Source: Henckelia pumila (Eukaryota > Streptophyta > Magnoliopsida > Lamiales > Gesneriaceae). Taken from it: a stretch of DNA of 64,000 bases. Under the pieces are notes generated by a model, which was given only the letters and a program-made list of their open reading frames with translations, was not told the origin of the DNA and ran no database searches. Location: contig NW_027331831.1 in assembly GCF_033568475.1 (NCBI RefSeq), positions 2,046,001-2,110,000 on the forward strand, read 5' to 3'. The translations under genes were made by a program, and so were the position numbers. Positions 1 through 11,579 of this stretch are shown in pieces. How positions within the stretch are numbered: position 1 is the first letter of the stretch; each line of letters begins with the position of its first letter.

Positions 1-1776
1 TCTAGTATCTACTATGATGCTTTAATTGATTTTTATGAATAAAATTGTCTTTTTATAATAATTTTAATATTATCACAAGAACTCAACATTTTTTTACTAT
101 TTTCGACGTGGATTGAATAAAAATTTTCAAATAACATAATATATTTTAAATCAGATTAGTCAAATAATACTACAAAGTTGATGTTTGTAGAGAAATGGAA
201 CTTTTATGCTGCCAAGTGCCAACTCATCGCTATTTGGACCACATTAAACTCCACTTTAATTTCATCGCATAATAATTAATTTAAAACATCAAACGAACGT
301 CAGAATCAGCTAATACCTCAAACACAGCCGATCTAAAACATAACGGCAAAGACATTCGTACCAAAAATAGCCAATTCTAAATTTGGAGATTCTTGGCATT
401 TTTTGAAGCATATACGCGCAAATCGTGCTTCTCAACACCTCTATTTGTTCCTTCTTCTACCCCAGAGACTTCGGTTTGTGTTCAAACCCGAAGCTTTTCT
501 CTTCACCAAGGTATGATTTTTTGCACGAACCCATTTCCATTTTTGATGTTTCTTGTTCGATTTAGACGAAATAAACTGGTTCTGGGATCTGATTTATCAC
601 CATCAATTCAATGGTTTCTGTCTCTATCTCTCTCTCTTTATTGCGGTATTTGTGCAGCTCTTGGATTTTGTGAGTTTTTGAATCACAAGATTCTGTATGA
701 GCATGGAATTGTGCGTGTGGATTTGCATTGTTACCATGATACTGCCCCTTGTTTTTGCGATTTGTTGTTTTGTTTTCCTGTTGTTGTGTTGTGGCTGACT
801 CGCGAATGTTGATTCATGATGCGATTTAGTATATCTTGAGGGGCCACAATTTATCGTTGCAGAAAAATTATATCTGGAGCCTTTAGGATTTTCTTTGCCG
901 AACGCCGATTGCGCTTGGTTTTATTTGGTGTTGATACTTTGATTCGATAAGACTGATATGATAACTATGGTATGTAAAGGTATTGGTCAAATTTTAGATT
1001 TTGTAGACGAAACAATGAAAGTTAAGGGGAATGAATCAATACGAAGCAAGATCTTTAGTTTCAATTAAATATATTGGTAGATCAAGTTAATGATCGAGCC
1101 TGACGTGAAACTTCTGATAAAGATTTTATCATTTATGTGTTTAACTTTGTGGGATCTTCTTCTGGAACTAATATTGGTTTCACATATTCAATATTGTTCC
1201 AAGATTTAAAAAATGTGGAACGATATGAAAAAGAATCCAAATTTTTAGCTGAATTGAAATCGTTCTGTCGAACCTAAGTTTATTAAATTTATGTGTGGTC
1301 TGATAATAATATACTGAAATCAAGAGCTGTGAAAGGGGTTTTTTTTAAATCATTCATTAGTTCAATTGTGTATCATTCATTAGTTCAATTGTCTATGCTT
1401 GAGCAACTATTGATTTGGTTTGGTATTATTACCTGCAGATCTTCCTCACATATTGGTGATATTCCAAGTTTTCGGGAATGCGGAAAGATGTGTTTCAAAG
1501 CTAAGCCTTCAGTCTCCGGTGTCTGCAAGATCGTGCCTAGATCGCGGTCAATCTTCTTCGATTTTTATAATGATGGCGAGTGTGAATACGACTGCACAAT
1601 TAATTCTTGCAGCCAAATGCACAGGAAAGTTGCAACCTACCCACTTCACGTTGTGCTGAAGCACAACGTTGTGGAAGACGGTTGAATTCATAACAACAAA
1701 GACTCCTGCCTTTGTGAACACCATATCTTGCAGGAGAAGAACTTAGGATTAGTGTTAGGATTGTGCTTTCTTTGAC
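1..1776 (+). promoter_or_regulatory. Upstream region and probable 5' leader with intron of the CIPK gene
   Basis: No convincing coding gene is seen here. The first 390 bases are AT-rich and probably contain the promoter. A plausible leader intron runs from a donor at 511 (CAAG|GTATGA) to an acceptor ending at 1733 (TCTTGCAG), 43 bases before the start codon. A second acceptor ending at 1438 (ACCTGCAG) could give an extra leader exon. Introns in the 5' leader are common in the CIPK subgroup whose coding region has none. The small open frames in this stretch, such as 393-812 and 1293-1685, have no recognisable domain. The intron is inferred from splice-site sequence only. Confidence 0.45.
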
Positions 1777-3102
1777 ATGGAGAATAATAAGAAAAACATA
1801 TTGATGAAGAAATATGATGTCGGAAGGTTGTTAGGACAAGGTAGTTTTGCCAAAGTTTACTATGGTAGGAACGTTAAAACAGGACAGAGTGTGGCGATTA
1901 AGGTTATCGATAAAGAAAAGGTGTTGAAAATTGGACTAATGAATCAGACCAAGAGAGAGATATCTGTTATGGGATTGCTCAAACATGAAAATATAGTTCA
2001 GTTTTACGAAGTAATGGCTACAAAAACAAAGATTTTCTTCGTGATGGAATACGCTAAAGGTGGGGAGCTTTTTCACAAGGTTTCCAAGGGGAAACTCAAG
2101 GAGGACATTGCAAGGAAATACTTTCAGCAACTGATATGTGCTGTCCACTTCTGTCACCGCAGGGGTGTTTATCATCGTGATCTGAAACCTGAAAATCTTT
2201 TAGTGGATGAAAATGGGAATCTTAAAGTATCGGATTTTGGGTTGAATGCACTTTCAGAATCCAAGAGACGGGATGGTTTGCTCCACACAACTTGTGGAAC
2301 TCCAGCATATGTTGCACCTGAAGTGATCAGCAGAAAAGGTTATGATGGAGCAAAAGCTGATGTTTGGTCGTGTGGGGTGATTTTATTCGTAATGCTAGCT
2401 GGTTATCTTCCATTCCACGACTCGAATATCATAGAGATGTATAGGAAGATATCAACGGCTGAGTATAAATGTCCTCATTGGTTCCCTCCTGAAGCACGGA
2501 GGCTACTTTCGAGGATCCTTGATCCAAATCCCAACACTAGGATTTCCATAGGTAAAATCATGGAAAACACGTGGTTTCGAAAGGGTTTGAATTCCAACTA
2601 TGTAAGGACTCAAGTCGGGGATCGCGAGAAGCCTCTTGTCGAAACTGATGCAGTTCTTGGGCCTTCTTGCTGTGATACTCGTCCTGAAAAGAAAATGGAG
2701 TTAGCAAGACCTTTTATTTTAAATGCATTTGATATCATCTCTCTCTCCACAGGATTTGACTTGTCTGGTTTGTTTGTGGACGATGACAAAAAGGATGAAG
2801 TTCAATTTACATCAGCGAAACCAGCGCCTGATATCATGTCAAAACTCGAGGAAATTGCATGTCATCTAAATTTGAAGGTGAAGAAGGATGAAGGGTCGAT
2901 GAGATTAGAGATGTCTAAGGAGGGAAGAAATGGTACTTTAACCATCGATGCCGAAATATTTGAAATCACTTCATCCTTCCATTACGTCGAGGTGAAGAAG
3001 TGTGATGGTGATACTATGGAGTATAGAAAAATGCTGAAGAAGACTATAAAACCGGCTCTTAAAGAAGTTGTTTGGGCGTGGCAAGGTGAGCAACATCACT
3101 AA
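1777..3102 (+). CDS. CIPK: CBL-interacting protein kinase (CIPK / SnRK3 family)
   Basis: This 441-residue Ser/Thr kinase should be activated by calcineurin B-like calcium sensors and so couple calcium signals to transporters and other targets. The kinase domain spans about residues 13-268. It has a glycine loop ([13 protein letters not shown]), the VAIK lysine, the catalytic HRDLKPEN loop, DFG, and an activation segment ending [11 protein letters not shown]. The C-terminal regulatory half has the NAF/FISL motif ([19 protein letters not shown], about 313-331), which binds CBL and inhibits the kinase, followed by a PP2C-interaction region and a terminal KA1-like fold (from about FTSAKPAP). Length and the lack of introns fit the intron-poor CIPK clade. 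From memory it is closest to the CIPK20/CIPK2/CIPK10 group, but I cannot assign a number. The usual serine after DFGL is asparagine here ([10 protein letters not shown]). The start is the first in-frame ATG and gives the expected short N-terminus ([17 protein letters not shown]). Confidence 0.95.
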   Translation: MENNKKNILMKKYDVGRLLGQGSFAKVYYGRNVKTGQSVAIKVIDKEKVLKIGLMNQTKREISVMGLLKHENIVQFYEVMATKTKIFFVMEYAKGGELFHKVSKGKLKEDIARKYFQQLICAVHFCHRRGVYHRDLKPENLLVDENGNLKVSDFGLNALSESKRRDGLLHTTCGTPAYVAPEVISRKGYDGAKADVWSCGVILFVMLAGYLPFHDSNIIEMYRKISTAEYKCPHWFPPEARRLLSRILDPNPNTRISIGKIMENTWFRKGLNSNYVRTQVGDREKPLVETDAVLGPSCCDTRPEKKMELARPFILNAFDIISLSTGFDLSGLFVDDDKKDEVQFTSAKPAPDIMSKLEEIACHLNLKVKKDEGSMRLEMSKEGRNGTLTIDAEIFEITSSFHYVEVKKCDGDTMEYRKMLKKTIKPALKEVVWAWQGEQHH

Positions 3103-3727
3103 TCCCAAACTAGTTGGGGTCTCATGGGAAAAATCGTTGCCAAGTTTTTTTTTTTGTTTTTTTGTTTTTTTTAGTATGTTTCCAAGTTTTAAATTGTCAC
3201 TTCCGTACGTTATTGATACTTATCACATGCTATCGATTTTCTTGGCATTGTAATCTTTCTTCATCAGTTGTTTTAATCCAGATAACCCAATTCTAAACGT
3301 TGTTCAAGTCCATTTTGCATAATTGGTATATTTGGATTGCTAGTGCTGATTTGGTTGTAACTTGTTAATAATCCCGCTTTTCTGACATTGCAAACTATTT
3401 GACGTCTGCTTTGGAGAAAGAACTTTGGCATTGTCATACAATTCATGTGCATTTTTTACATTTGTATTTTGTTAGAAAATTATAATACATCATACGATTC
3501 ATGCCTAAAAAATAAATAAATAAATAAATAAATAAAATCATATGATTCGGGCCAATGAATGAGTTCTTTTGAACCCCAGAATGCAGCTATGGTCAAAGAA
3601 CCAACAACTGCTAGAACATTGTTTTACCGAAGCACTTCATTTAGTACACGGATAAAAATACACTACAAACAACCAAATCCTTCTTATGATTGAAGAATAG
3701 TTTATTTACAATCAATAATTCGTTTTC
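3103..3727. other. CIPK 3' untranslated region and convergent intergenic DNA
   Basis: This stretch separates the convergent CIPK (+) and ETG1 (-) genes and should hold both 3' untranslated regions. It contains T-rich runs near 3146-3172 and an AAAT microsatellite. No coding sequence is visible. Confidence 0.6.
3507..3536. repeat. (AAAT)n microsatellite
   Basis: About seven tandem AAAT units lie downstream of the CIPK gene. This is simple sequence with no function apparent. Confidence 0.9.
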
Positions 3728-6700
3728 TCAAATCTCCTGGAGTCTCTCCTTCCTGATTGTCTCTAGCTCCTTCACCATCTGCCAATGTTCCTTTGACAAA
3801 TGGCTTTCACCGAAACTTATTGACATCAGACGGCCCATTGTAAGCAATCTGAAAGACATAAATCCAGTTAAGAAAGAATGGAGACAGAATCAAACCAAAT
3901 TTCTCAAAGCATTGCTAGAATAACCTGCTAAAGTCTAGACTTCCTAAGCTTCGATCAGCTCGTCTGGCAGCAACTAGATCATCTTCCACCACCTGAAAGA
4001 CATCGAGATATGAGCTTTTTTTTTATCCCTTGCGAACCACATAACAGTGGATGCAACCAAGAGAAAAGGCATGTTCTAGTGAAATAAATAAAGTGAAGCT
4101 TTAATGCTAGATTTAGTTCTAAGTTCTAACCTTTTGCACATCAGGATCAATAGAATGAGATAAACATTTCATCATTCCCAAATACCATCGCCAAGCTTTT
4201 AGGGTTTCTTCATCCACTGTCAATGGGGCCTCGACAGAAGATGGGCGAAATGGGAGAACAAGGTCAGCAGGCAAAATGTGAGATTTACCTTCAGAAAGGA
4301 TCAGCAGTTGAACATCTACAGGCATCTCCATCTTATAATATGTAAAATCGTACTCAACCTGGGCAAACCCAAAAAGAAAAAGACTAGAAATTAATGAGAA
4401 GACAGCAGTTAAGCAAACTGCAAATAGTAGCTTAGCCCATTTCCAACGATGACATGAAGCGTGGATATCTCATATTTTGTTTACCGTCTGTGACTCCATC
4501 AGGTTCTTTAATACCCTTGCGTTGTCAACCCCAGTTGAGTCAAGGGTCCCAGCTTGTAATTGAGTCTCGTCAATGGTTAAGTGCGAGCCTTCAGTCAATT
4601 GCAGAAATCCAAATACCAGCCTGCACAATGAAAAGTATATTTGCTTTTAAATATTATGCTTCTCCTATACAAAAACATAGATATTATTTATAGTACACAT
4701 AAACAGAGATACTTAAATATTTGATTACCTGTTTGTATTGTAATCCTTCTTAGGGGTAAGTGAAATAGTGTTCAGATAATTTATAGTTATTGGCAAGGTT
4801 CTTGTGAAAGGGAGAAGGCACTCAATAGCGAATTTAAGATTACGGCCGAAAACAGACATGCTATCTTTGCCGAGGCAAGTAAGATTTAGAGACAACTTCC
4901 CAACAGCAACGGAATCAACTCTTGCGTGGACCTTCACATATCAAAATGCGATATCAAGCAAGGTGAAAGGAGTGGGGCGTGTTAATTTTGTGAAAATAAA
5001 CCTCTAGAAGATGCAAGAAGCGCTATCCAAATCAACATGCAGTGCTTGGTGAGAAAATGAGGCGTGACTGACCCTGGATAATAGGTGCAGCAGCATGTAT
5101 TGAGCAGCGACCCAGTCGTTTCCAAGAACAGTTGTTAAATGACCCACAAGAGCTTCCCTTAGGTCTTTTGCTGTATTAGGCATTAACTGTAGGATAATAA
5201 AGAGAAATCTTAGCCATCAGTATTGGCAAAAAATGGAACCAGATAAGAGTGCTGAAAAGCTTGTGCAGTTACCTCCAATGCAGGACCAGAAAGGAAATCA
5301 TTTACTGCGAGCTTCCGGTGTATGATACAATGGATCCAAGATACCTATAATAGATAAATACAAATGTTGGATGTCCCATCGCCATAGTATTACTTACCAA
5401 CCTAATGGCAATGCGCATGAAGTGCACTGGTGACATTGCAACACCTCTTGATTTTATTTTAAATTGTCGTTCAAAAATTCACCTTGCAAAAACTTTTTAA
5501 TCCGGATGTGTCAATGAAGCTGAATTTTATCATAGTTACTAGACAGAATGTAAAATGTGCAGCTTCCCACTTCTATAAAGGTACCAATCAAGCTGCGAGA
5601 ATAAATAAATCTGTAGCACTCCAAAAGCAACATCTCCACTTTGTTTATTATTTGGTATTGATTTGTGAGCACATTTCTATTTCAATTGATCAATGTAGTA
5701 GCCACATCTAGAGCGAAAAATCTCAAGTTTCAATTAAATTTTCGCACACAAGCCTAAACAGATTGCCACTGGGATAACAAACATTTGAATCGCTATCTGC
5801 ATATTGTAACTCTTTCCAGTGGCAAATAGATCAGACATGCATGTAACTCAAATAATTATTGTATGAAAAATCCAAAGTTTACAGCCTAAAAATATAATGG
5901 ACTTTATTTTAATCAACAAATGTAATCCTAAGTATGGAAGCCAACTGTTATTTATGTTACTTTGTACCAATTGGTTGTCTTTGACTGTAATGAACTTCTG
6001 AATCTTAAACAACTAAACATGGTTTTCATTCTTTGCCTCAAAAATGGTATCTATTTCAAATCAAACGAACCAACACGAAGTAACATATGGAGAAAAAAAC
6101 CTTGGAAGAAGGCAAATGAACCAGTTCATCCTCACAAATACTTTGTGTGAATCCATCACAATCGACGCTGTCTACAGGAAATTCGGGATCAAAAGTCAAG
6201 ACTCCAACAAATTCAAAGATATCATTTAACTTCATCTCAGACTCAGCAGTGTCATATATCTGCATAATTGGAAGAATAGAAATGAAACCGATCGAGTGTC
6301 AGATGAATCATAATAGTTGGCATTCTAAGGGAGTTGCAACTTAAGTTAATATCTTATTTAATCACCTTTATTCGACAGGAAAAATAATTTATTTCAGTGT
6401 CCGGGACCGAGCTGACATTAGAGAAGGTTCCCCCAGTCACAGTCTGTGGCATGGTTGTTAAAGGCTCCGAAGAAAGTCCATCTTCACGCTAGTTAGGATT
6501 AAAATTTGGAAGAATTAAGTTATTCACAAGTTTACCTACATCCACTACTCGTAGAGATAATTTTGAGCCAAACTTTAGGCAATTTATGCTAGTATGCCAT
6601 ACTAGGCACGAGAATCGACAAATGACTATAGTAAAAGGAACATGATCAAGTTAGTTCTACGGACCATCTTTTTAGAATTTGGAGAACCCTCAGTGGCATC

Positions 6701-9700
6701 AGATTCCTGTCAATAAACGTAATTAATCTCAACATCATGCCAAAATACAAATCCCAGCTAATTAAGCAGAAATAGTTAGCAGCCATGCAATGCACATTTT
6801 TACAGAAGATGATATCCATGTCAACAAAAAGTGAATGCAAAAAAATGAACTAGACGAAAGAATGTCATATCTCAGCTACAACAATGGTATTTTGGGGTGC
6901 TTTAAAGTTTCTAACGGGACAATTGGGATACAACATGATTCCTGCCTACAATAAGTAGGACATGCATAAAAACCAGGAGAACAAAAAGAAATATACCATC
7001 ATATCAACATCACCCAAAATTGCTTCATCCTCCCTTGGTCGCTTCTCTCTCTTCGGAGATATTAAATTGGTGTGAGTATTTTTAACAGCCTCTTCAAGAG
7101 ATTCAACCCAAAAATTTTGCCCCGGAACCTAAAATAGAGAGTGAAAGGACTGAATTTTAAACTGCCACAAACCATGCCGACAACCAAAACAGAGCAACAA
7201 CTGTAGCTTTAAGAACCAGGTACAAAGCAAAATGAAAGAACTCACGGGAATGCAGTAAAGCAAACGACGCTCCCAAATTTGCATATCAAGTGAGGTATTG
7301 ATAGGGGAATGAGAAGAATCGGCAAATTTGTTTGTTCTCCATGTATCACCATCCTGTAACATAAATATGAAAATGTTGATGATATTTAATCCTTGGTTCT
7401 CGCATTCCTAAGTGCGGAAGTGTATGCGTCAAACAAAATGATTGTACAAGACTGCAAAAAAGTGGTAAAATACCTTGTATGCGCCAACATAAAATTCATT
7501 GCCCAACATGTCTTGTATCATTCCTCTAAAGCGAACAAGAGTATTGGGTTGAACCCATTTTAAGGTAGAAGGACTAAGCATGGGCACCTAGTTAGATAAA
7601 ACCACATACAAAATCAGCTGAAATTTCATTAAGAGCTTGCTACTTCGTTATAACATCTGAATGGCGAAATTATATACGAACTAACAGAACCCAGAAAATT
7701 TTCAACTTATTTGTCCGAGCATTAGCATCCAGTGCCAAAAATCAAGCTAACCTTCGATTAGCGCTCCTATACTCATTCACAAATTTAATAATTGTGATTT
7801 TCAAGATTTTGATTATGCATATGAATGTGTGATTGCAGCATGAAACGGAGCCTCTGGGGAAAATGGAGGAACAGGCTGTACAACTGGAGAGGGATTTAAT
7901 GTTGAAAGAACAAGAAACACTCAATCTATTGAAACAGCTGGAGGCAGCGAAGAGATTAGTGGAGACTTTGAAGTGTCACTTGATGCCTGAATTCTCTACA
8001 TTCTTGCCAAGTCCTCGTCAAAATATGGAAACTGCTCGTGCCAATGATTCCACTGAAGATTTGAGCTTGTTCCCTGTCCCGTCTCCTGGTTTGATGTTCA
8101 TGGAGCTGAATCGTGCGAAAACGAACCTGAACAAAACGTCGGTAGACCTTGCTGCGATTCAGGAATCCGTGGAGTCGTTAACCAGAAAATGAGAAGAGAC
8201 AAGGCTTTGCTGGAGAGGAGAATGGAAATGGAAGAAGCACCCGACTGCGGAAACCACACGAAAGGGGAAGCAAAGGGGAGGTTGGAGAATTGTGCTAACA
8301 TTAGTGTGCGGTTGGAAAGGGTTGGTTTTGAAACAGAGCAGTTCAAGAAAATGACAGAGGCTTCTAGGTATGAAGTGATGGAAGCAGCTAAAGCAGTTGA
8401 AGAAATTGCACTTGCCGAAAGGAATATTTTGACTTCATCAGATGTTTTCTTGAATGATCATAAGCGTGATGGGATCACTCTTTCGTTTGAGGAGTACTGC
8501 TCGATCACTCAGATGGCGCATCAAGTCGAAGAGATTTGTAAGACTAAATTCATAGATGCAAACACCATCCAAACAAGAAGCAAAGATCATAAACCAGAAG
8601 TGGCAGTCACAGAAAAATTTGAGGAGATGGAACAAGAAAACCAGCATTCGCGAGTGGCGGATGTAAGGACCAGAGAGGAGGGTCCGTTGCCAAATTACCA
8701 AGATCGTTACTCTAAGTTCAAGTTCAGGAATTTGCGTTCCGGTGGGCATAGGACTAGTGCACATGTTGCAAACGGGAACGGATCGAATGGAACGACTTCG
8801 ATGGGAGACATACTAGGTAGGAAGTTGGTTTTGCAATATGATATAATTGTGGGGAAGCATGTGGAGAATCATCACCATGGTGAAAGGGGACATGAAATTT
8901 CTTTGAGCCAAATGTTGCTTGAGCAGAGTCGAACCATCTTGCATCCCGGTGAGATGGCCGGAGACGAGCACGGACCGGTCGAAAGGTCGTTCTTTGTGCA
9001 GAGGAAGAAGTTTGGATTCATTCAAGTGCCACTCTCCATCAAGAAAACCAGAAAGAAAGTTCAAACTTGATGAAAGTGAAGTGATTAATTAGGCTCTTAA
9101 TTGGTGTATAATGATTTAAAATTTGAGTTATTATCATGCAGTTTGGTATTTTCTATTGGATTGGGAGTTGGGAGTTGGGAGTTGGGAGTTGGGAGTGGAG
9201 TATATTTTGCCTACGTTGGCTTTGTTACAAGGTTTAGCAATGATTTGTGAAATTTGTGATTTTTTGTGTGAGCGCATGTGAAGTTGTTCTATCTATTCCC
9301 TTGCATGTATGAAAAAAGGAATTGTCTTTACTGAGTAAAAATTTATTTGATATACGAATTATTCATTAATTATGATCAAGTTATAAAATTAAATTTACTT
9401 TTTTCTTAAATTATTTTTTAAGTCATATATTATTATTAAATTCAACCAAATATCTATGTTATTTTTAAAAATTATTTTATTTATCAAAAAAATTTATAAA
9501 AATGTATATTTATTAAAAATGTATATTATAAAACTACATACTCATTATGTAAAAATGTATAAAAATTAATAAATAAGTATTAAAAAATACGACGCTTTAA
9601 TCATACAATTACAAGTTATTATTTTTTAGCATATAATTTACCAGTTGTTGTGGTATAATAAATATAATTTTATTTTTACAATTGTAATTAGGAAAATAAC

Positions 9701-10995
9701 ATTGAAAAGTAAAAAGTGTAATGTAATTGAATTTAATTAACAATACTGGACAAAAAACAATTTAACTAAAAGTTAAAATAGATCACTTTCTATTTAATTA
9801 TGTATCAATTAAGTTATTTTCAATAGTTCATGTATCAATTTGACATTTTATCAATAGTTCGTTAATGCACCAAAATAGTTTTTACTCGTATTTTTATCAA
9901 TTTTATGTTTTAAAAAATATCTCAAGTTTCAATAAGTTCTCATCCAAATTTCTAAATTTGATAATGAATTTTAAGGTATAAATGATTAGACACAAATCAC
10001 GAACTTGTTAATTTATGATCAAATCTTGAAAGCGATTTCACTTTAAAAACGAGATGGGCTGACCGAATAATTTTTGTTGATCGAACTAAATTGGGCCAAC
10101 TACTAACAAAGAAGCCCAATACGTTGCAAGCCCATAAGTAACATGTGTCACTATGTGAATTTGGCTAAGTAGGCCTTGCCCATTGGTAATGGAAGGTACG
10201 ATACAAACTAAAAAGTGATTAATATTATTCACAATCACAATTCCCTACTACAAGCTATTTTATAATAAATTACAAAATTTCTTTTTTGTCTCTGAGCTTA
10301 TATAAATTAGAATTTTCTTAGAATAGTGACATGGGATTAAATTTTCTGAATTGCAAGAAGATATTTTAATTTGTACTCAAAATTTTTAATTTCCAATCGA
10401 GAGAGCATTTTAGCTTAAAATTTATTTTAATTTGTACCAATTATTTAAGTAATTACTTAAAAACATGGTCAAACAATTGTTTTAAAATAATAATATGATC
10501 TCTCTCTATTTTTTTTTAGAAACCGTAGTCACTGTTTTTCCTTTCATGTGTAAAAAAGGGCTTGCAAATCTTAGAAGTCATATGATCACACAGAACAATA
10601 TAAGACAATACACATGCACAAGTAGACAAAATTTTGCCGTGAAACGATATTAATATTAGATTATCGACTAAAGAATTATTTTTTCTGATTACGAGAATAT
10701 CACATCACAATTACTAAAATTTTGAATGGAAAATGGTTTCGATAACATGAATTAAAATCCAAATTCGGACATGAAAACCTCTTATCATAGTTAAATGACC
10801 AATCAAATATTGGAGTAAAAAAAAAACCTGAGAAAGGCAGTCATCATCGAAGAGGAATTGGCGGAACAATTCAGCTGTTCCCCAGTCCTTTCCTTGGAGC
10901 ACCGCCGGATCGTATCCAGACGCCACCGCCTTCTCAAACGTCAAGCGCACCGCCCCCAGAGGGTTCGCAAGGCAATCGTGCGGCATCCCCACCAT
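3728..10995 (-). CDS. ETG1: MCM-complex-binding protein (ETG1 / MCMBP), 14 exons
   Basis: This protein binds the MCM2-7 replicative helicase in the nucleus, takes part in helicase unloading and recycling, and supports sister chromatid cohesion. Coding exons on the - strand are 10995-10828, 7587-7474, 7353-7246, 7128-6997, 6706-6665, 6488-6366, 6259-6101, 5344-5273, 5186-5073, 4931-4729, 4620-4485, 4358-4131, 3992-3925 and 3848-3728. They sum to 1788 bases (595 residues plus stop), close to the roughly 590 residues of the Arabidopsis protein. Every junction is GT-AG and keeps the frame. Diagnostic family stretches are NPLGAVR near the N-terminus, NTLVRFRGMIQDMLGNEFY, WERRLLYC, KLNDIFEFVGVLTFDP, VAVGKLSLNL and LPADLVLP. 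The start ATG at 10995 gives MVGMPHDCLANPLGAVR; a second ATG three codons later is possible. Intron 1 is 3.2 kb and carries a foreign gene fragment on the opposite strand. The coding region looks intact. Confidence 0.95.
7588..7838. other. ETG1 intron 1, 3' part, flanking the inserted WEB copy
   Basis: This is AT-rich intron sequence. The last 40 or so bases before 7839 end in a good plus-strand splice acceptor (TGTGATTGCAG). They may be the 3' end of an intron carried along with the WEB fragment. I see no trace of a WEB first exon. Confidence 0.5.
7839..9070 (+). pseudogene. WEB-family (DUF827) coiled-coil gene fragment, first exon missing and frameshifted
   Basis: The family (WEB1/PMI2-like) comprises plant coiled-coil proteins, the best known of which act in chloroplast photorelocation. 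The fragment opens directly behind a splice acceptor and reads MEEQAVQLERDLMLKEQETL, a long charged coiled coil. Up to about 8192 it is in one frame (ending SVESLTRK, stop); from 8189 (ATG) to the stop at 9070 it is in another (MRRDKALLERR onward). Coiled-coil similarity runs straight through the junction, so one base seems to be lost in an A-run near 8186-8190. The C-terminal part keeps family motifs: SMGDILGRKLVLQ, EISLSQMLLEQS and RSFFVQRKKFGF. The conserved N-terminal exon, which normally carries a GRVEIDT-type motif, is absent upstream. It lies on the opposite strand inside intron 1 of ETG1. I infer a genomic (not mRNA-derived) duplicate that is now a pseudogene. A sequencing error at the A-run would remove the frameshift but not the missing exon. 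Confidence 0.8.
9071..10827. other. Remainder of ETG1 intron 1, AT-rich
   Basis: There is no coding sequence. The stretch begins with the short 3' flank of the WEB copy, which includes a G-rich tandem repeat, followed by about 1.6 kb of very AT-rich sequence. The ETG1 intron 1 donor lies at 10827-10826 on the - strand (CTCAG|GTTTTT). I see no clear transposon ends here. Confidence 0.6.
9163..9199 (+). repeat. GGGAGTT tandem repeat (G-quadruplex-type motif)
   Basis: Five GGG tracts are separated by four-base AGTT spacers. This satisfies the usual G3+N1-7 pattern for a four-stranded G structure on the + strand. It lies about 95 bases past the stop codon of the WEB copy and within ETG1 intron 1, where the ETG1 transcript would be C-rich. 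Confidence 0.8.
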
Positions 10996-11160
10996 TGCAA
11001 TTTCTGTTCTTTCTCAATTATCGTGCAAGGGACAAACAATTTTAGGGTTAGGGAGAGGGAGAAGCTGAGCAGTTATAAGTCCAGTTCCCGCCAAATGAAG
11101 TTATGTTCCCGCCATTTTGTTTTGGGCTTCTTGTTATATTGGGCCCCAACCATGTCCTTG
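10996..11160 (-). promoter_or_regulatory. ETG1 promoter / 5' leader with E2F-like, telo-box-like and site II motifs
   Basis: Read on the - strand, moving upstream from the start codon, there is a telo-box-like AACCCTAAA with telomere-type repeats (11041-11053). Next is an ATGGCGGGAA-type site (11106-11115) and, between them, a TTTGGCGGGAA E2F site (11085-11095). Site II-type TGGGCY motifs lie at 11123-11128 and 11140-11145 (as read on the + strand). This combination is known from plant promoters of S-phase genes such as PCNA. It fits ETG1, which was named E2F TARGET GENE 1 in Arabidopsis. The transcription start is not determined. Confidence 0.7.
11085..11095 (-). promoter_or_regulatory. E2F binding site (TTTGGCGGGAA)
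   Basis: The site matches the plant E2F consensus WTTSSCSS (TTTGGCGG) and lies about 90-100 bases upstream of the ETG1 ATG. A second, weaker copy (ATGGCGGGAA, 11106-11115) follows ten bases further upstream. Confidence 0.7.
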
Positions 11161-11281
11161 TACATGTAAGCCTCATTGAACCAAAATTTTCGGCCTATCC
11201 ATAATAAATTTTGGTTTTAAATAATTTTTAAATTTGTGGTTTGTCATATTTTATTTTCTCCGATAATAATTAATTAATTAA

Positions 11282-11579
11282 TCTATACTATTATATAAAA
11301 TTTGGTCACTCTTTAATAACTAATTTTGTTTTGTCAAGATGACACTAATTTTATTCTCCATTTTACCCCTGTTCATTGAGAGTTCTCTGGACAGCTTTTT
11401 TTTTTTTTGAAGACAAAGGGCAAAATAATATTTTGATAATTTTCATAATTCTAATTTCATCCCACGTCTCTATCACATGTCTTTCAAACGAACGTTCTTT
11501 TCTCCCAAACCAAAAATAAAAAAACAAATTTTATTAAAAAAAAACTGTAAAAGCACGCAACTCGTGCTTCGGATCACTA
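11282..11579 (+). mobile_element. Non-autonomous Helitron, 298 bp
   Basis: The 5' end is TCTATACTATTATAT preceded by A, typical of plant Helitrons. The 3' end is CTAA (11576-11579) followed by T, so the element sits between A and T as Helitrons do. A hairpin (AGCACG...CGTGCT, 11551-11567) ends 12 bases before the terminus, the usual Helitron 3' structure. No Rep/helicase coding is present and no target-site duplication is expected. Confidence 0.75.

Noticed and set aside
393-812. Open frame of 139 codons upstream of the CIPK gene
   Set aside because: It has no recognisable domain, overlaps a probable leader intron and has a biased composition rich in Leu, Phe and Cys.
3104-3125. AATCCCAAACTAGTTGGGGTC at the end of the CIPK gene, resembling a SINE or repeat end
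   Set aside because: It is a short palindromic motif seen in many plant 3' regions. No tRNA-like head, poly(A) tail or target duplication is visible, and it overlaps the CIPK stop region.
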